A stretch of DNA of 64,000 bases from Cyanobium sp. ATX 6A2 (GCF_024346355.1 NZ_JAGQCU010000001.1:372001-436000), one strand, 5' to 3'. Counted from the stretch's first letter, positions 15,243 to 23,686 are shown. Notes: generated from the letters alone by a model not told the origin. Numbers and translations: made by a program.

Positions 15243-15839
15243 ATGGACAGCCAGGATCCCAAACCGATCGAGCAGCGCTTCATTTCACGCAGCGAGGGTG
15301 AACTGCTGCTGTTCGGCGCGGCGCAGGATCTGGCCCGGCAGAAGGGTGCGCTGAAAGACGACAACCCAGCGCTGTTCGAGCGCTCGCGGCTGGGCCGCAG
15401 CAGCTATGCACTGGTGGATGACCACGACCGGGTGATCGCCCGGATCCCGCTGGAGGCTGCACGGAAGCGCCTGAAGCAGCGCATGCGCATCTCCCGGCGG
15501 GTGCTGCGCGGGCCGCTGCGCAGGCTGCCGGCGGTGGCACGCCAGGGCGACATGGGATTCACGGTGCATCAGCTGCGGCTGATGGACGACGAACCGCGGG
15601 CGCTGGCCTGGGCGATCGGCAGCGCTGAAGACTTTCCCGATCGCGGCTCACGGCTGGAGAACGGCCTGATCACGGCGGGGCTGCTGTGCCTGTGCGTGCT
15701 GCCGGGGCTGTGGTATGTGAGCTACCGCTACAAGCAGCGGCTGGAGTACCAGGAGGCGTTGCGGGCGCTGGTGGCCCGCTGGCGGGGCAAGGGCCGGCCC
15801 AATCCGCCCGACAGCTTCTTCCGGCTTGCCGAGCAGTGA
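15243..15839 (+). CDS. conserved hypothetical protein with one membrane segment
   Basis: 198 residues. Soluble, Arg-rich N-terminal part (LLFGAAQDLARQKGALKDDN; YALVDDHDRVIARIPLEAA), then near residues 140-160 a single hydrophobic helix (GLITAGLLCLCVLPGLWYV) followed by a basic tail, suggesting an inner-membrane protein with both long parts in the cytoplasm or one crossing. No known enzyme motif. Function unknown; codon use and base composition match the core genome. Confidence 0.7.
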   Translation: MDSQDPKPIEQRFISRSEGELLLFGAAQDLARQKGALKDDNPALFERSRLGRSSYALVDDHDRVIARIPLEAARKRLKQRMRISRRVLRGPLRRLPAVARQGDMGFTVHQLRLMDDEPRALAWAIGSAEDFPDRGSRLENGLITAGLLCLCVLPGLWYVSYRYKQRLEYQEALRALVARWRGKGRPNPPDSFFRLAEQ

Positions 15840-15893
15840 GTCAGCTGCGGGGTGCGGTTCCTATGATCGGGCTCCACGTGATGCCGAGCCGCC

Positions 15894-16154
15894 ATGAGCA
15901 CCGAAGCCACCACCACCGATCCCAGCGCCCTCACGATCGAAAACGTGGAGCGCACGCTGGATGAGCTGCGGCCTTACCTGATGGCCGACGGCGGCAATGT
16001 GGAAGTGGTGGAGATCGAAGGGCCGATCGTGAAGGTGCGGCTGCAGGGCGCCTGCGGCAGCTGCCCGAGCAGCACGATGACACTCAAGATGGGCATCGAG
16101 CGCAAGCTGCGCGAGGCGATTCCGGAGATTGATGAGGTTGTGCAGGTGCTCTGA
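15894..16154 (+). CDS. nfu: NfuA-like Fe-S cluster scaffold (NifU C-terminal domain)
   Basis: 86 residues. [30 protein letters not shown] and [18 protein letters not shown], with the cluster-ligating CGSC pair, define the NifU C-terminal (Nfu) domain. In cyanobacteria this small Nfu protein carries and delivers [4Fe-4S] clusters, chiefly for photosystem I. Full length for the family. The AT-richer pilin cluster begins immediately after its stop. Confidence 0.95.
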   Translation: MSTEATTTDPSALTIENVERTLDELRPYLMADGGNVEVVEIEGPIVKVRLQGACGSCPSSTMTLKMGIERKLREAIPEIDEVVQVL

Positions 16155-16215
16155 TTTCCATTCTGATGCCTGCAGTCCACCTGACGGGCAAACCGAGGAC
16201 TTAATCGCCTCAAGT

Positions 16216-16881
16216 CTAATCGCAATCTCCAATTAGCCCTGGGTTGCTTGGATTTTCTGGATTGCAGACAAAAACACTTTTAGCATGTGCAACCACACAC
16301 GCTCCAGACTCCTCCCCAAAATTACTACCAGGGAAATTCACCTGATAAACAACTTGACGACTGCTGGTTGACTGAGTGCAACCTGCCGGATCTAGAACGA
16401 GTTGCGCATTTCGCAGCACAACTCCAGTTGCATGGAGCGCACCATCACTTCCCACAGCATGCTCAAGAACTCCATTACGAAACACTCGAGGACCACATCT
16501 CTCAATATTGCCATTGCGATTAAAGTACTCGATTCCGCTGCGATTTTCATCAGAAGCATAAATACCAGCGGGCTTTGGTACATACATTGTAAAACCTTGT
16601 GTTCCAGAAGCCGTGCATTCAGGCGCAGTTTGTCCTAGCTCAATTTCATCAGATTCCGACGCCTCAATCTGAATGAGATAATTTAATCTACTTAGATTCT
16701 CTCTCACTCTCTGAGTTGCTTCAAGGCGCCTGCCCTCAAGAAGTTGTCCAATCATCACTTGGGCGGTGCCAGCAGCCAATAGTGCAGCAATAATTCCAGC
16801 CACCAATAACTCTGGGAGCGTGAATCCATGTTGGCAACCGATTCCCCAAGGCCCATGGGATTTAAGTGTTTTACGTTTCAT
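16216..16881 (-). CDS. minor prepilin, PilW-like (AT-rich cluster)
   Basis: 221 residues with leader MKRKTLKSHGPWGIGCQH, site G|FTLPELLVAGIIAALLAAG (Glu at +5) and a C-terminal domain with several Cys (ECTAS, ERCGPR, AGCTQS, GACVVAH, FVCNPE, GDCD) that likely form disulfides. Fourth gene of the second minor-pilin operon. Codon use is visibly AT-richer than in the flanking core genes, suggesting a different origin. Confidence 0.8.
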   Translation of the reverse strand: MKRKTLKSHGPWGIGCQHGFTLPELLVAGIIAALLAAGTAQVMIGQLLEGRRLEATQRVRENLSRLNYLIQIEASESDEIELGQTAPECTASGTQGFTMYVPKPAGIYASDENRSGIEYFNRNGNIERCGPRVFRNGVLEHAVGSDGALHATGVVLRNAQLVLDPAGCTQSTSSRQVVYQVNFPGSNFGEESGACVVAHAKSVFVCNPENPSNPGLIGDCD

Positions 16882-16941
16882 AATGCAAACAATGGTTTTG
16901 AAGAGAAAACTGTCAAGCTCTTGTTGGTCTTGATATAGATA

Positions 16942-17559
16942 CTAGATTGTTTGCCATTCGGCCGAGGCGTCGCTACAAGAATCACTATTGCCTCCAGATG
17001 GCCTGCCAATGTCTACAGATCCGAGCACAGGTGATATGCGAACACATCGCGAAGGTCCCCCACCACTTAAAGTAATTTTTAGTTTGAAGCCAGCGCCCGG
17101 AGTCCCGCCAGCCGTAGTGCTACCTGCAGTTTGTGTCCACAGGCCTCTAGGAGTGAAATAGATGGGAGACGTGCCTTGCTCAATCGAAAGAGCCACAGAA
17201 TCGCCCTGAATGTCAGGTATTCTAATTTCTCCTCCAGGCAAGGTAGTATTTGTGCAATCTGTAGATGCCACAGCTTGACCAGCCTGACTTGAACTTTGGA
17301 CGAATGTAAGCCGACAACCGCCAATGTCACGACTATTAGAATTCGAATCGACATTAGCAGCTACATTTCTTACGTTTTCAATGCCACCAGCAACCTCCAA
17401 TGCGACAGACTGAACTCTCGCTCGTTGTACAAGAAAGAAGAATGCGGGAATTCCAACCGCCGCCGTGACACCAAGAATAACAACAATAACGAGCAGCTCG
17501 GGCAAGCTAAAGCCCTTGGCATGAGCAGAAAAGTGTTCTGAAATTCGCTTCATTTTCAT
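16942..17559 (-). CDS. minor prepilin, GspH/FimT-like (AT-rich cluster)
   Basis: 205 residues from ATG 17559 (a second ATG at 17553 is also possible). Leader MKMKRISEHFSAHAK, then G|FSLPELLVIVVILGVTAAVGIPAFFFL with Glu at +5, and a beta-rich C-terminal region containing four Cys. Same operon position as the GspH-like gene at 6302-6805. The frame extends upstream into the preceding gene, but that extension is a shadow. Confidence 0.8.
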   Translation of the reverse strand: MKMKRISEHFSAHAKGFSLPELLVIVVILGVTAAVGIPAFFFLVQRARVQSVALEVAGGIENVRNVAANVDSNSNSRDIGGCRLTFVQSSSQAGQAVASTDCTNTTLPGGEIRIPDIQGDSVALSIEQGTSPIYFTPRGLWTQTAGSTTAGGTPGAGFKLKITLSGGGPSRCVRISPVLGSVDIGRPSGGNSDSCSDASAEWQTI

Positions 17560-17569
17560 ATCTTTATAG

Positions 17570-18211
17570 CTAAGGGCACCATGCAGTGACGAGCGGAGAC
17601 AGACGCATACGCCGAAGCTCGTCCCCGTCGGAGGAATCAACCCATAGTATTTCTACAAGATGATTTCCCGCATCGGAACCATCCACACGTGTAGCATTTT
17701 GTCTAGTAATCCCTGCGCCTGGTTGGTCTAATGAATCAATCGCTGACCTAAAGCCAAAAGTTATGTGACTGGTGGGCGTAGACGACCCACAGGATGTTTC
17801 AAAAGCGGCAACATCAGAAGCGTTAGCGGGGTCAGGGAAGTAATAAAATGATGAGTTGGGGGCAACAACTAGGCCGGACAATGTATCTGTGCAGGCCGTA
17901 TTTGGATTTGCTGGAATTGACCCCGACCCGCTCCCAGGAACACAAGCTGTGTAAATCTCAGACAGCCGGCTAATCTCAGAAATATCACGATCAATCTCTC
18001 GGTTTTGCTCTACAAACAGGCCTGTTCCACGGATCGACCGCGTAGCCAAATTGAATGCAGTGATAGAACCCAAAGTGGCTACAACTAAAATCACCGCTGA
18101 AACAATCACTTCAAGTAGGGTAAAGCCCGAGCAGCAAGTCGTACCTTGCCTGGAGCAAATAACATCCAGGGAGTTTCGTATAGAAGAATTCACAAGCTTA
18201 TGCGTTTCCAT
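17570..18211 (-). CDS. minor prepilin, PilV-like (AT-rich cluster)
   Basis: 213 residues. After a 28-residue leader comes G|FTLLEVIVSAVILVVATLGS with Glu at +5, a full type IV prepilin signal, unlike its counterpart at 6802-7215. The globular part contains several Cys (TACVPG, TACTDT, ETSCGSS) and a region with Ser/Asn-rich loops. Spacing to the next gene is only 10 bp. Confidence 0.8.
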   Translation of the reverse strand: METHKLVNSSIRNSLDVICSRQGTTCCSGFTLLEVIVSAVILVVATLGSITAFNLATRSIRGTGLFVEQNREIDRDISEISRLSEIYTACVPGSGSGSIPANPNTACTDTLSGLVVAPNSSFYYFPDPANASDVAAFETSCGSSTPTSHITFGFRSAIDSLDQPGAGITRQNATRVDGSDAGNHLVEILWVDSSDGDELRRMRLSPLVTAWCP

Positions 18212-18223
18212 AGTCTCTAATCC

Positions 18224-20113
18224 CTAGAAGCCCGAAGCTTGAGTAAAGCTACGCGCAATAAAATCGACCAACGGGATTCCACCACCTGGCCCATCGCCAT
18301 CAGCACCAGAAGAAAAGGTGAAGATTTTTGCATTACCATTAATGTATAGCTCATCGACCCAAAGTCGACCCATAAAGTTAGGAACAGCGCCTCCGCCTCC
18401 TCTTAACTCAACGCTAGCGAAGGGTGCGTAGAGATTAAATGCGACACCTGCTGCCGTACCATTTAAATCAAAACTACCGGTCCCATTGGCATAGACATTT
18501 AAAAGCCTGCGAACATCATATTCAATTCCTTCACAGCCTGTCAGAGTACAATCTTCTTTGAAGATGTCCCAGGTTACGGTGGTTCCACATGAGGCAGTTC
18601 CACTTGGTACGGCTGAGAGGTCAGTTCTGCAGTGGACACGTGATATCTCCCTGGACCCTGCGCCCCCGAGATAAAGACCTGTATAGGCTGTGTTGTACAT
18701 CAGCATATTGATCTGAGCAGCAGTCGTATCGAATCTCAGCGTACTGCCTGGATTGCTCAAGACAATATTCTGAACTTGGCAATTGTATGTATGATATGGC
18801 CTGGGGGGAGAAGCCGTTAGGTCCAAATCTCTGCCAGAAACCTGGTAGCAAGGATCCGGAGGTGGAGTTATTGCTGTGGCCGGATCGACACCATCAAGAC
18901 GCCTACAGTTAGTATATGTTGAGCCACTAACTTCGCAGATTCTAATGCCAGCAGGATCCGTGCCATTATTGTAGTAGGTGATGTGCCGGGTTGCATTATT
19001 GGGAATCGTAATTGTGGGATACTGCGGGCTAGGTGTTCCTGCAGGATTGGAATAAGTGGGGAAGGTAAAGTCAAAGATCGCTGGCACGAAACTGATGCCG
19101 GTGGTGGCAGGATTCCCCAGTGCCACGTTGCCATCGGCACAATCTTGAGCACCTGCATCAGGGGCTGATGAACTTCCTTCCCAGCACAAGAGTTGATTAA
19201 CTTGTTGGCAACCACTCCCTAAAGTTCCATCAGCATTAAGCGTGCAGTTTTCATCATAGATTTCTTTTTGATTTTTGCTGCCGCATATTCCCGCATCAGC
19301 ATCCTTACATGCATTATTGGGATTAGTGCCACCATTCATCCCGACAATGACGCCGTCATTGTCACCAATAGCAATCTCACAGGCTCGGCTGTCTCGGCCC
19401 CAGTTCACTCCCCCAATAGTATTTCTTCCAAAGGATCGTTTGCAACATTTTGGAACAACTTCAAATTCTCTGGATATGCGCGAAGTACTGCTCCTATTTC
19501 CAGGTCCAATAAATTGGCCAACTACGGTGACTCTGATCAGTGGCCGATTGACTCCAGCTTGAACGGTTGAAATATAAGAGACGTCTGAAGGCGTGTAAGG
19601 GGTTCTGTCTTCCTTAAGAAATTCGACTTCCTCGACCACATAGCTCCTGTTCGCATCAATAGTCACAACAGATCCCGATCGCAATCGTGAAATGTCTACC
19701 GAGCTTGGAGTACTGGGCCCTGCAGATATCTTGCTGCCATCGCTGTTATAGCCAGTGCAGGGATTAACCACACTCGGGTTAGTCGTGCTCCAAACAGAAC
19801 TCGAATCATCGCCAGCAATAAGCATATATCGATTGGCTTCTTTGTTTAAGACTGATGCAAATTCAGCTATTCCTGCTTCAGCAACATCTCTCGCCTGGCG
19901 GTTCTGCGTTTGGAACGCCTGGCCAATGAAGCCCAATTGCCCCCTTGAGGCCAGCGCCGCCACCCCCAGCAGCAGCACAAAGGAGGCGATCAGCGCCACC
20001 GCCAGCGCGTAGCCCCGCTCCGCCAGGCTGCCGCCGCCCCGTTGGCGGGACCGCAGCATCGTCAGCCTCAGCAGCAGGGTCAGCGCCCCCGGGCCCTTGG
20101 GTGGTTGCGTCAT
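18224..20113 (-). CDS. large PilX-like protein with AT-rich passenger domain
   Basis: 629 residues from ATG 20113. The N-terminus (basic leader, then RGYALAVALIASFVLLLGVAAL) is PilX/GspK-like and written in the GC-rich dialect of the core genome. From about residue 60-75 (around 19,930) the sequence becomes AT-rich and encodes a long Cys- and Asn-rich extracellular domain (CKDADAGICG, ENCTLNADG, QDCADGN), ending with a Gly-rich beta-like region (GTGSFDLNG, VDELYINGNAKIF). The design suggests a tip adhesin on a pilin anchor. First gene of the operon. Confidence 0.72.
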   Translation of the reverse strand: MTQPPKGPGALTLLLRLTMLRSRQRGGGSLAERGYALAVALIASFVLLLGVAALASRGQLGFIGQAFQTQNRQARDVAEAGIAEFASVLNKEANRYMLIAGDDSSSVWSTTNPSVVNPCTGYNSDGSKISAGPSTPSSVDISRLRSGSVVTIDANRSYVVEEVEFLKEDRTPYTPSDVSYISTVQAGVNRPLIRVTVVGQFIGPGNRSSTSRISREFEVVPKCCKRSFGRNTIGGVNWGRDSRACEIAIGDNDGVIVGMNGGTNPNNACKDADAGICGSKNQKEIYDENCTLNADGTLGSGCQQVNQLLCWEGSSSAPDAGAQDCADGNVALGNPATTGISFVPAIFDFTFPTYSNPAGTPSPQYPTITIPNNATRHITYYNNGTDPAGIRICEVSGSTYTNCRRLDGVDPATAITPPPDPCYQVSGRDLDLTASPPRPYHTYNCQVQNIVLSNPGSTLRFDTTAAQINMLMYNTAYTGLYLGGAGSREISRVHCRTDLSAVPSGTASCGTTVTWDIFKEDCTLTGCEGIEYDVRRLLNVYANGTGSFDLNGTAAGVAFNLYAPFASVELRGGGGAVPNFMGRLWVDELYINGNAKIFTFSSGADGDGPGGGIPLVDFIARSFTQASGF

Positions 20114-20259
20114 GGCGTATCCAGGCCTTCTATCCATTGTTTCAAGCTACCGCCAACGACTGGCCGGAGCACAAACGGCAAGGGTTCATCACCAACCTCT
20201 CAGCTCAGGCTCCCGCAGGGCCCGGCTCCTACGCTGCGGGCCGTCGTTCCCGCCCCGCC

Positions 20260-21546
20260 GTGCTCGATCAGCGCCTGCTGCGCCAACACCCCGAGCAGAT
20301 CGTGGTTCAGCTCGCCCGCCGCGGCATCGAGGTTGACCTCACTGGTTTGCAGCTGATCGCCCGCCAGGAGCGCGACCTCGAGCAGCGCCGCAGCGAGCTC
20401 CAGGCCGAGGGCAACCGCGTGGGCAAGCAGGTGGGCGAACTGATCCGCGGCGGTGCCGGCCCCTCCGGCCCCGAGGTGGCCGCGCTGCGCGAGCAGGGCA
20501 ACCGCATCAAGCAGCAGGTGGCGGTGCTGGAGGAGGAGGAGAAGATCCTGGAGGAGAAGCTGCGCGAGCAGCTGCTCACCTTCCCAAACCTGCCCGCCCC
20601 CGAGGTGCCCGAGGGCGCCAGCGAGGCCGAGAACGTGGAGGTGAAGCGCTGGGGCAGCCCCCGCAGCGAAGCCGGCCTCCAGGAGCACTGGCAGATCGGC
20701 GAGCGGCTGGGCCTGTGGGAAACCGAGCGTTCGGTGCGCATCGCCCAGAGCCGCTTCATCACCCTGCTCGGCGCCGGCGCCCGCCTCGAGCGCGCCCTGA
20801 TCAGCTTCATGCTCGATCAGCACACGGGGCGCGGCTACACCGAGGTGCTGCCGCCGATTCTGGTGAACACCGCCAGCCTCACCGCCTCCGGCCAGCTGCC
20901 CAAGTTCGCCGAGGAGAGCTTCCGCTGCTCAGGCGACGACCTCTGGCTCACCCCCACCGCCGAGGTGCCGCTCACCTCCCTCCACCGCGACGAGGTGCTC
21001 CCCGCCGAGCAGCTGCCCCTGCGCTACTGCGCCTACACCCCCTGCTTCCGCCGCGAGGCCGGCTCCTACGGCCGCGACACCCGCGGCCTGATCCGCCTGC
21101 ACCAGTTCAACAAGGTGGAGCTCTACTGGTTCACCCGGCCTGAGGAGTCCGCCGCCGCCCACGAGCAGCTCACCCGCCACGCCGAAGCCATCCTCGAAAC
21201 CCTCGAGCTGCCCTACCGCCGCATCGAGCTCTGCACCGGCGATCTGGGCTTCTCCGCCGCGCGCACCTTTGATCTGGAGGTGTGGCTCCCCGGCGCCGGC
21301 GCCTACCGCGAAATCTCCAGCTGCTCGGTGTGCGGCGACTTCCAGGCCCGCCGCGCCGCCATCCGCTTCAAGGACGCCGACACCAAGGGCACCCAGCTCG
21401 CCCACACCCTCAACGGCTCCGGCCTGGCCGTGGGCCGCACCATGGCCGCCCTGCTCGAAAACGGCCAGCAGTCCGACGGCTCCGTGCAGCTGCCCGCAGC
21501 GCTGGTGCCCTACTTCGGCGGGGACAGGATCGGCCCGGCGGGGTGA
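20260..21546 (+). CDS. serS: seryl-tRNA synthetase
   Basis: 428 residues from GTG 20260, giving VLDQRLLRQHPEQIVVQLARRG, where SerS proteins normally begin with MLD-like sequence; the longer open frame upstream overlaps the pilin gene and is rejected. A long coiled-coil arm (RQERDLEQRRSELQAEGNRV ... ILEEKLREQL) that grips tRNA-Ser is followed by class II motif 2 (FRREAGSYGRDTRGLIRLHQF) and motif 3 (NGSGLAVGRTMAALLENGQ). Charges tRNA-Ser. In marine Synechococcus serS is, from memory, close to rseP-rpsN-pnp; here 10.7 kb of accessory DNA intervenes. Confidence 0.96.
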   Translation: MLDQRLLRQHPEQIVVQLARRGIEVDLTGLQLIARQERDLEQRRSELQAEGNRVGKQVGELIRGGAGPSGPEVAALREQGNRIKQQVAVLEEEEKILEEKLREQLLTFPNLPAPEVPEGASEAENVEVKRWGSPRSEAGLQEHWQIGERLGLWETERSVRIAQSRFITLLGAGARLERALISFMLDQHTGRGYTEVLPPILVNTASLTASGQLPKFAEESFRCSGDDLWLTPTAEVPLTSLHRDEVLPAEQLPLRYCAYTPCFRREAGSYGRDTRGLIRLHQFNKVELYWFTRPEESAAAHEQLTRHAEAILETLELPYRRIELCTGDLGFSAARTFDLEVWLPGAGAYREISSCSVCGDFQARRAAIRFKDADTKGTQLAHTLNGSGLAVGRTMAALLENGQQSDGSVQLPAALVPYFGGDRIGPAG

Positions 21547-21624
21547 GGGGCGTTGCGGTTTGGCAATCGCAACAGCGGCACTAACGTTGGGAAGGCCACC
21601 GGATCCCCTACCTGGCTCCCGAAC

Positions 21625-21858
21625 ATGACCGGCCAGCCCAGCCCCCTGATCACCTGCACGCCAGGAGTGCGCAGCGGCAAGGCATGCGTGGCAGGAACGC
21701 GGATCGCGGTCTACGACGTTCTCGAATATCTGGCCAGTGGCATGAGCCAAGACGACCTCCTGGCCGATTTCCCCGACCTGCGCACCGAACACATCCAGGC
21801 CGTACTGCGCTACGCGGCTGAGCGCGAAAAGCGGATCAGTGGCCTTACGGTGGCCTGA
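21625..21858 (+). CDS. DUF433 antitoxin-like protein
   Basis: 77 residues. ITCTPGVRSGKACVAGTRIAVYDVLEYLASGMSQDDLLADFPDL is the DUF433 winged-helix pattern (GKPCIRGTRI-like). DUF433 proteins are usually paired with a DUF5615 PIN-like protein, as here with the next gene 21 bp downstream; the pair is regarded as a type II TA module. The ATG at 21625 is chosen over an upstream ATG that lies just after serS. Confidence 0.88.
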   Translation: MTGQPSPLITCTPGVRSGKACVAGTRIAVYDVLEYLASGMSQDDLLADFPDLRTEHIQAVLRYAAEREKRISGLTVA

Positions 21859-21879
21859 GCCGCCCAGCTTCCTGATCAG

Positions 21880-22227
21880 GTGAAGGCAGGACGCTTGCTG
21901 TTCGATGAAAATCTCAGCCCCAGGCTGCCTACAGCACTATCCGATACATTTCCTGGTAGCACTCACGTCCGGGTCGTGGGGCTGAAAGGTGCTTCCGATC
22001 AGACGATCTGGGAGTTCGCCCTCAAGGCAGGATTCACGATCGTCACCAAAGATGACGATTTCAAAAGCCTGAGCCTGCTGCGTGGCGCTCCTCCCAAGGT
22101 GGTGTGGCTCTTGGTGGGCAACACGAGCACAGCAGAGATCCAGCAGTGTCTTCTCAGGTATTTCTCCACCATCGAGTCCTTCATTGCTGAACCGACCACC
22201 TCCCTGCTGATCCTGCGCAAGAGTTGA
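21880..22227 (+). CDS. DUF5615 PIN-like protein (partner of DUF433)
   Basis: 115 residues from GTG 21880. LLFDENLSPRLPTALSD has the metal-binding DEN motif, and DQTIWEFALKAGFTIVTKDDDF the TKDxDF motif of the DUF5615/Mut7-C-like PIN fold. Probably an RNase toxin held in check by the DUF433 protein. Full length for the family. Confidence 0.87.
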   Translation: MKAGRLLFDENLSPRLPTALSDTFPGSTHVRVVGLKGASDQTIWEFALKAGFTIVTKDDDFKSLSLLRGAPPKVVWLLVGNTSTAEIQQCLLRYFSTIESFIAEPTTSLLILRKS

Positions 22228-22234
22228 GCAAACA

Positions 22235-22480
22235 ATGGATCAGCCCCAACACCTGAGCACCCAGCTGGAAGGCATGGAGCGGCTGCTGGATGCCGACACC
22301 GGAGCGATCCTGTTCCGCCACCCCACGCTGCGGGGCATCCCCGATTTGGTGCTGGAAGGCGATGGCTACACCCTGGAGTTCATTGGCCCCACACTGCTCT
22401 GCATCGACATCCGCAACCCGGCAGGGCTCGCCAGGCTGCTGGCCGAGCCGTTCAAGGCCCAGCTTCCCGTGGCGGTGTAA
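22235..22480 (+). CDS. small hypothetical protein
   Basis: 81 residues from ATG 22235, seven bases after the DUF5615 stop, so possibly the third gene of that operon. It has a regular pattern of hydrophobic strands (LVLEGDGYTLEFIGPTLLCIDI) and no recognised motif. Base composition and third-position GC are like the neighbours, supporting coding. Function not recognised. Confidence 0.5.
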   Translation: MDQPQHLSTQLEGMERLLDADTGAILFRHPTLRGIPDLVLEGDGYTLEFIGPTLLCIDIRNPAGLARLLAEPFKAQLPVAV

Positions 22481-22497
22481 ACGGCGATTTCCCCAAC

Positions 22498-22514
22498 CTG
22501 TACAGGCTGTACAG
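22498..22514 (+). promoter_or_regulatory. CTGTACAG-N-CTGTACAG palindrome
   Basis: Two CTGTACAG octamers separated by one G, the same arrangement as at 10612-10634. The next ~35 bp (ACGGTTGGTCAAAAAACAGCC) resemble those after the first copy. It precedes the decayed DUF2887 fragment and may be its former operator. Confidence 0.55.
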
Positions 22515-22521
22515 ATCACGG

Positions 22522-22713
22522 TTGGTCAAAAAACAGCCCTACCCCCCGGTGCAGCCGCGGGTCCACCGGGTGGCGCTGCACCGCAGCGGGCCCCAGCAAC
22601 CAGCCCTGCTGCAAAACCTCACCCTCATCCCCACTACCCTGGTTTATGGCCGCCCGGAAGAGGAGATCGCTGCCATGGCCGGCATCACCGCCTGGCTGGC
22701 CGCCAACGCCTGA
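22522..22713 (+). pseudogene. internally deleted copy of the DUF2887 gene
   Basis: The 63-codon frame ends LTLIPTTLVYGRPEEEIAAMAGI then TAWLAANA. The intact gene just downstream has LTLIPTILIARFYDRPVEEIAAMAGI in its middle and LTAWLAANA at its very end. The fragment therefore joins the middle of the gene directly to its C-terminus, with the N-terminal domain also missing. A shrunken paralogue; not expected to work. Confidence 0.75.
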
Positions 22714-22727
22714 GGGGGGTGCAGCCG

Positions 22728-23597
22728 TTGCTTTCAGACAAGCTGTTCTTCTGGCTCTTCCAGAACCGCCCCGATCGCATCCTCACGCTGCTCGATGGCC
22801 TGCCGGCTGACGCCTGCGGCTACAGCTTCTCGGCCCCTGTTCTCAAACAGCGCGAATACCGCCTGGATGGCCTGTTCCTCCCACCGCCCAACCGCCCCGA
22901 TCTGCCGGCACTGATCCTGGAAGCCCAGATGGCGCCCGACCCCGGTTTCCTCCGCCGTCTCTACGCGGAAACGGCCCGCCTGCTCCAGCAGCAGCCGACC
23001 ATCACGGCCTGGCGCGTGCTGGTGATCACCCCGTCGCGCCATCTCGACTTCGGTGATCCCGGGCCCGTGGCCGAGTTTCTCGAGCGGCGGCTGCACTGGG
23101 TGGAGCTGCAACCGCAGCGCTGGCCCCAGCAGCCAGCTCAGCCAGCCATTCCCCTGTTCCAACGCCTGCTGGCGCTGCTGGTACAACCGGAAGCGCAGAT
23201 CCCCACAGCGGTGCAAGGCCTGCGCCGTGAGGCCCCACTCCTGCCAACACCAGACGAGGCCGCCGACCTGCTCACCCTCATCCCCACTATCCTGATTGCA
23301 AGATTTTATGACCGCCCGGTAGAGGAGATCGCTGCCATGGCCGGCATCACCGCCGACGATTTCACCCAGAGCGTGGCCTACCGCCAGATCTTTGGCCTCG
23401 GCAAAGCTGAGGGCGAGGCCAAAGGCGAGGCCAAGGTCGCCCTTCGCCAGCTCGGCCGCCTCTGCGGCCCCCTGAGCCCCGACACCACCGCCCGGATCAA
23501 GGCGCTACCGCTGGGGAAGCTCGAATCGCTGGCCGATGCCCTGCTCGATTTCCAGGGTCCGGCCGATCTCACCGCCTGGCTGGCCGCCAACGCCTGA
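22728..23597 (+). CDS. DUF2887/DUF4351 (Rpn-like PD-(D/E)XK) protein
   Basis: 289 residues from TTG 22728. LSDKLFFWLFQNRPDRIL is the usual start of DUF2887 proteins; YRLDGLFLPP ... LILEAQMAPDPGFLRRLYAE carries the D-(X)n-ExQ nuclease-like core related to Rpn/transposase_31 nucleases. The C-terminus (LGRLCGPLSPDTTARIKALPL ... LADALLDFQGPADLTAWL) is a DUF4351 domain. These proteins are expanded in cyanobacteria; related Rpn proteins are recombination-promoting DNases. A short repeat GEAKGEAK lies in the linker. Confidence 0.82.
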   Translation: MLSDKLFFWLFQNRPDRILTLLDGLPADACGYSFSAPVLKQREYRLDGLFLPPPNRPDLPALILEAQMAPDPGFLRRLYAETARLLQQQPTITAWRVLVITPSRHLDFGDPGPVAEFLERRLHWVELQPQRWPQQPAQPAIPLFQRLLALLVQPEAQIPTAVQGLRREAPLLPTPDEAADLLTLIPTILIARFYDRPVEEIAAMAGITADDFTQSVAYRQIFGLGKAEGEAKGEAKVALRQLGRLCGPLSPDTTARIKALPLGKLESLADALLDFQGPADLTAWLAANA

Positions 23598-23669
23598 AGG
23601 GGCGCAGCCTCAGCCTGCACCCCGATCACCTAATCGGCCTACCGCTGAAAAGTCTTCTCTGCGTCCGCC

Positions 23670-23686
23670 GCTAGCGTGATATCACC
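23670..23686 (+). promoter_or_regulatory. Uma2-type upstream motif before the pentapeptide gene
   Basis: GCTAGCGTGATATCACC, 16 of 17 bases identical to the motif upstream of the truncated Uma2 copy (10854-10870, minus strand). It supports capture of a Uma2 promoter by the downstream gene. Confidence 0.5.

Noticed and set aside
17816-17836. GCGTTAGCG word in the AT-rich pilin cluster as an attC core
   Set aside because: It lies within the coding frame of the PilV-like gene and has no paired partner or hairpin.
19945-20259. N-terminal extension of serS
   Set aside because: The frame is open, but it overlaps the start of the oppositely oriented pilin gene and is Pro/Arg-rich; SerS proteins begin with the VLDQRLLRQ-like sequence found at GTG 20260.
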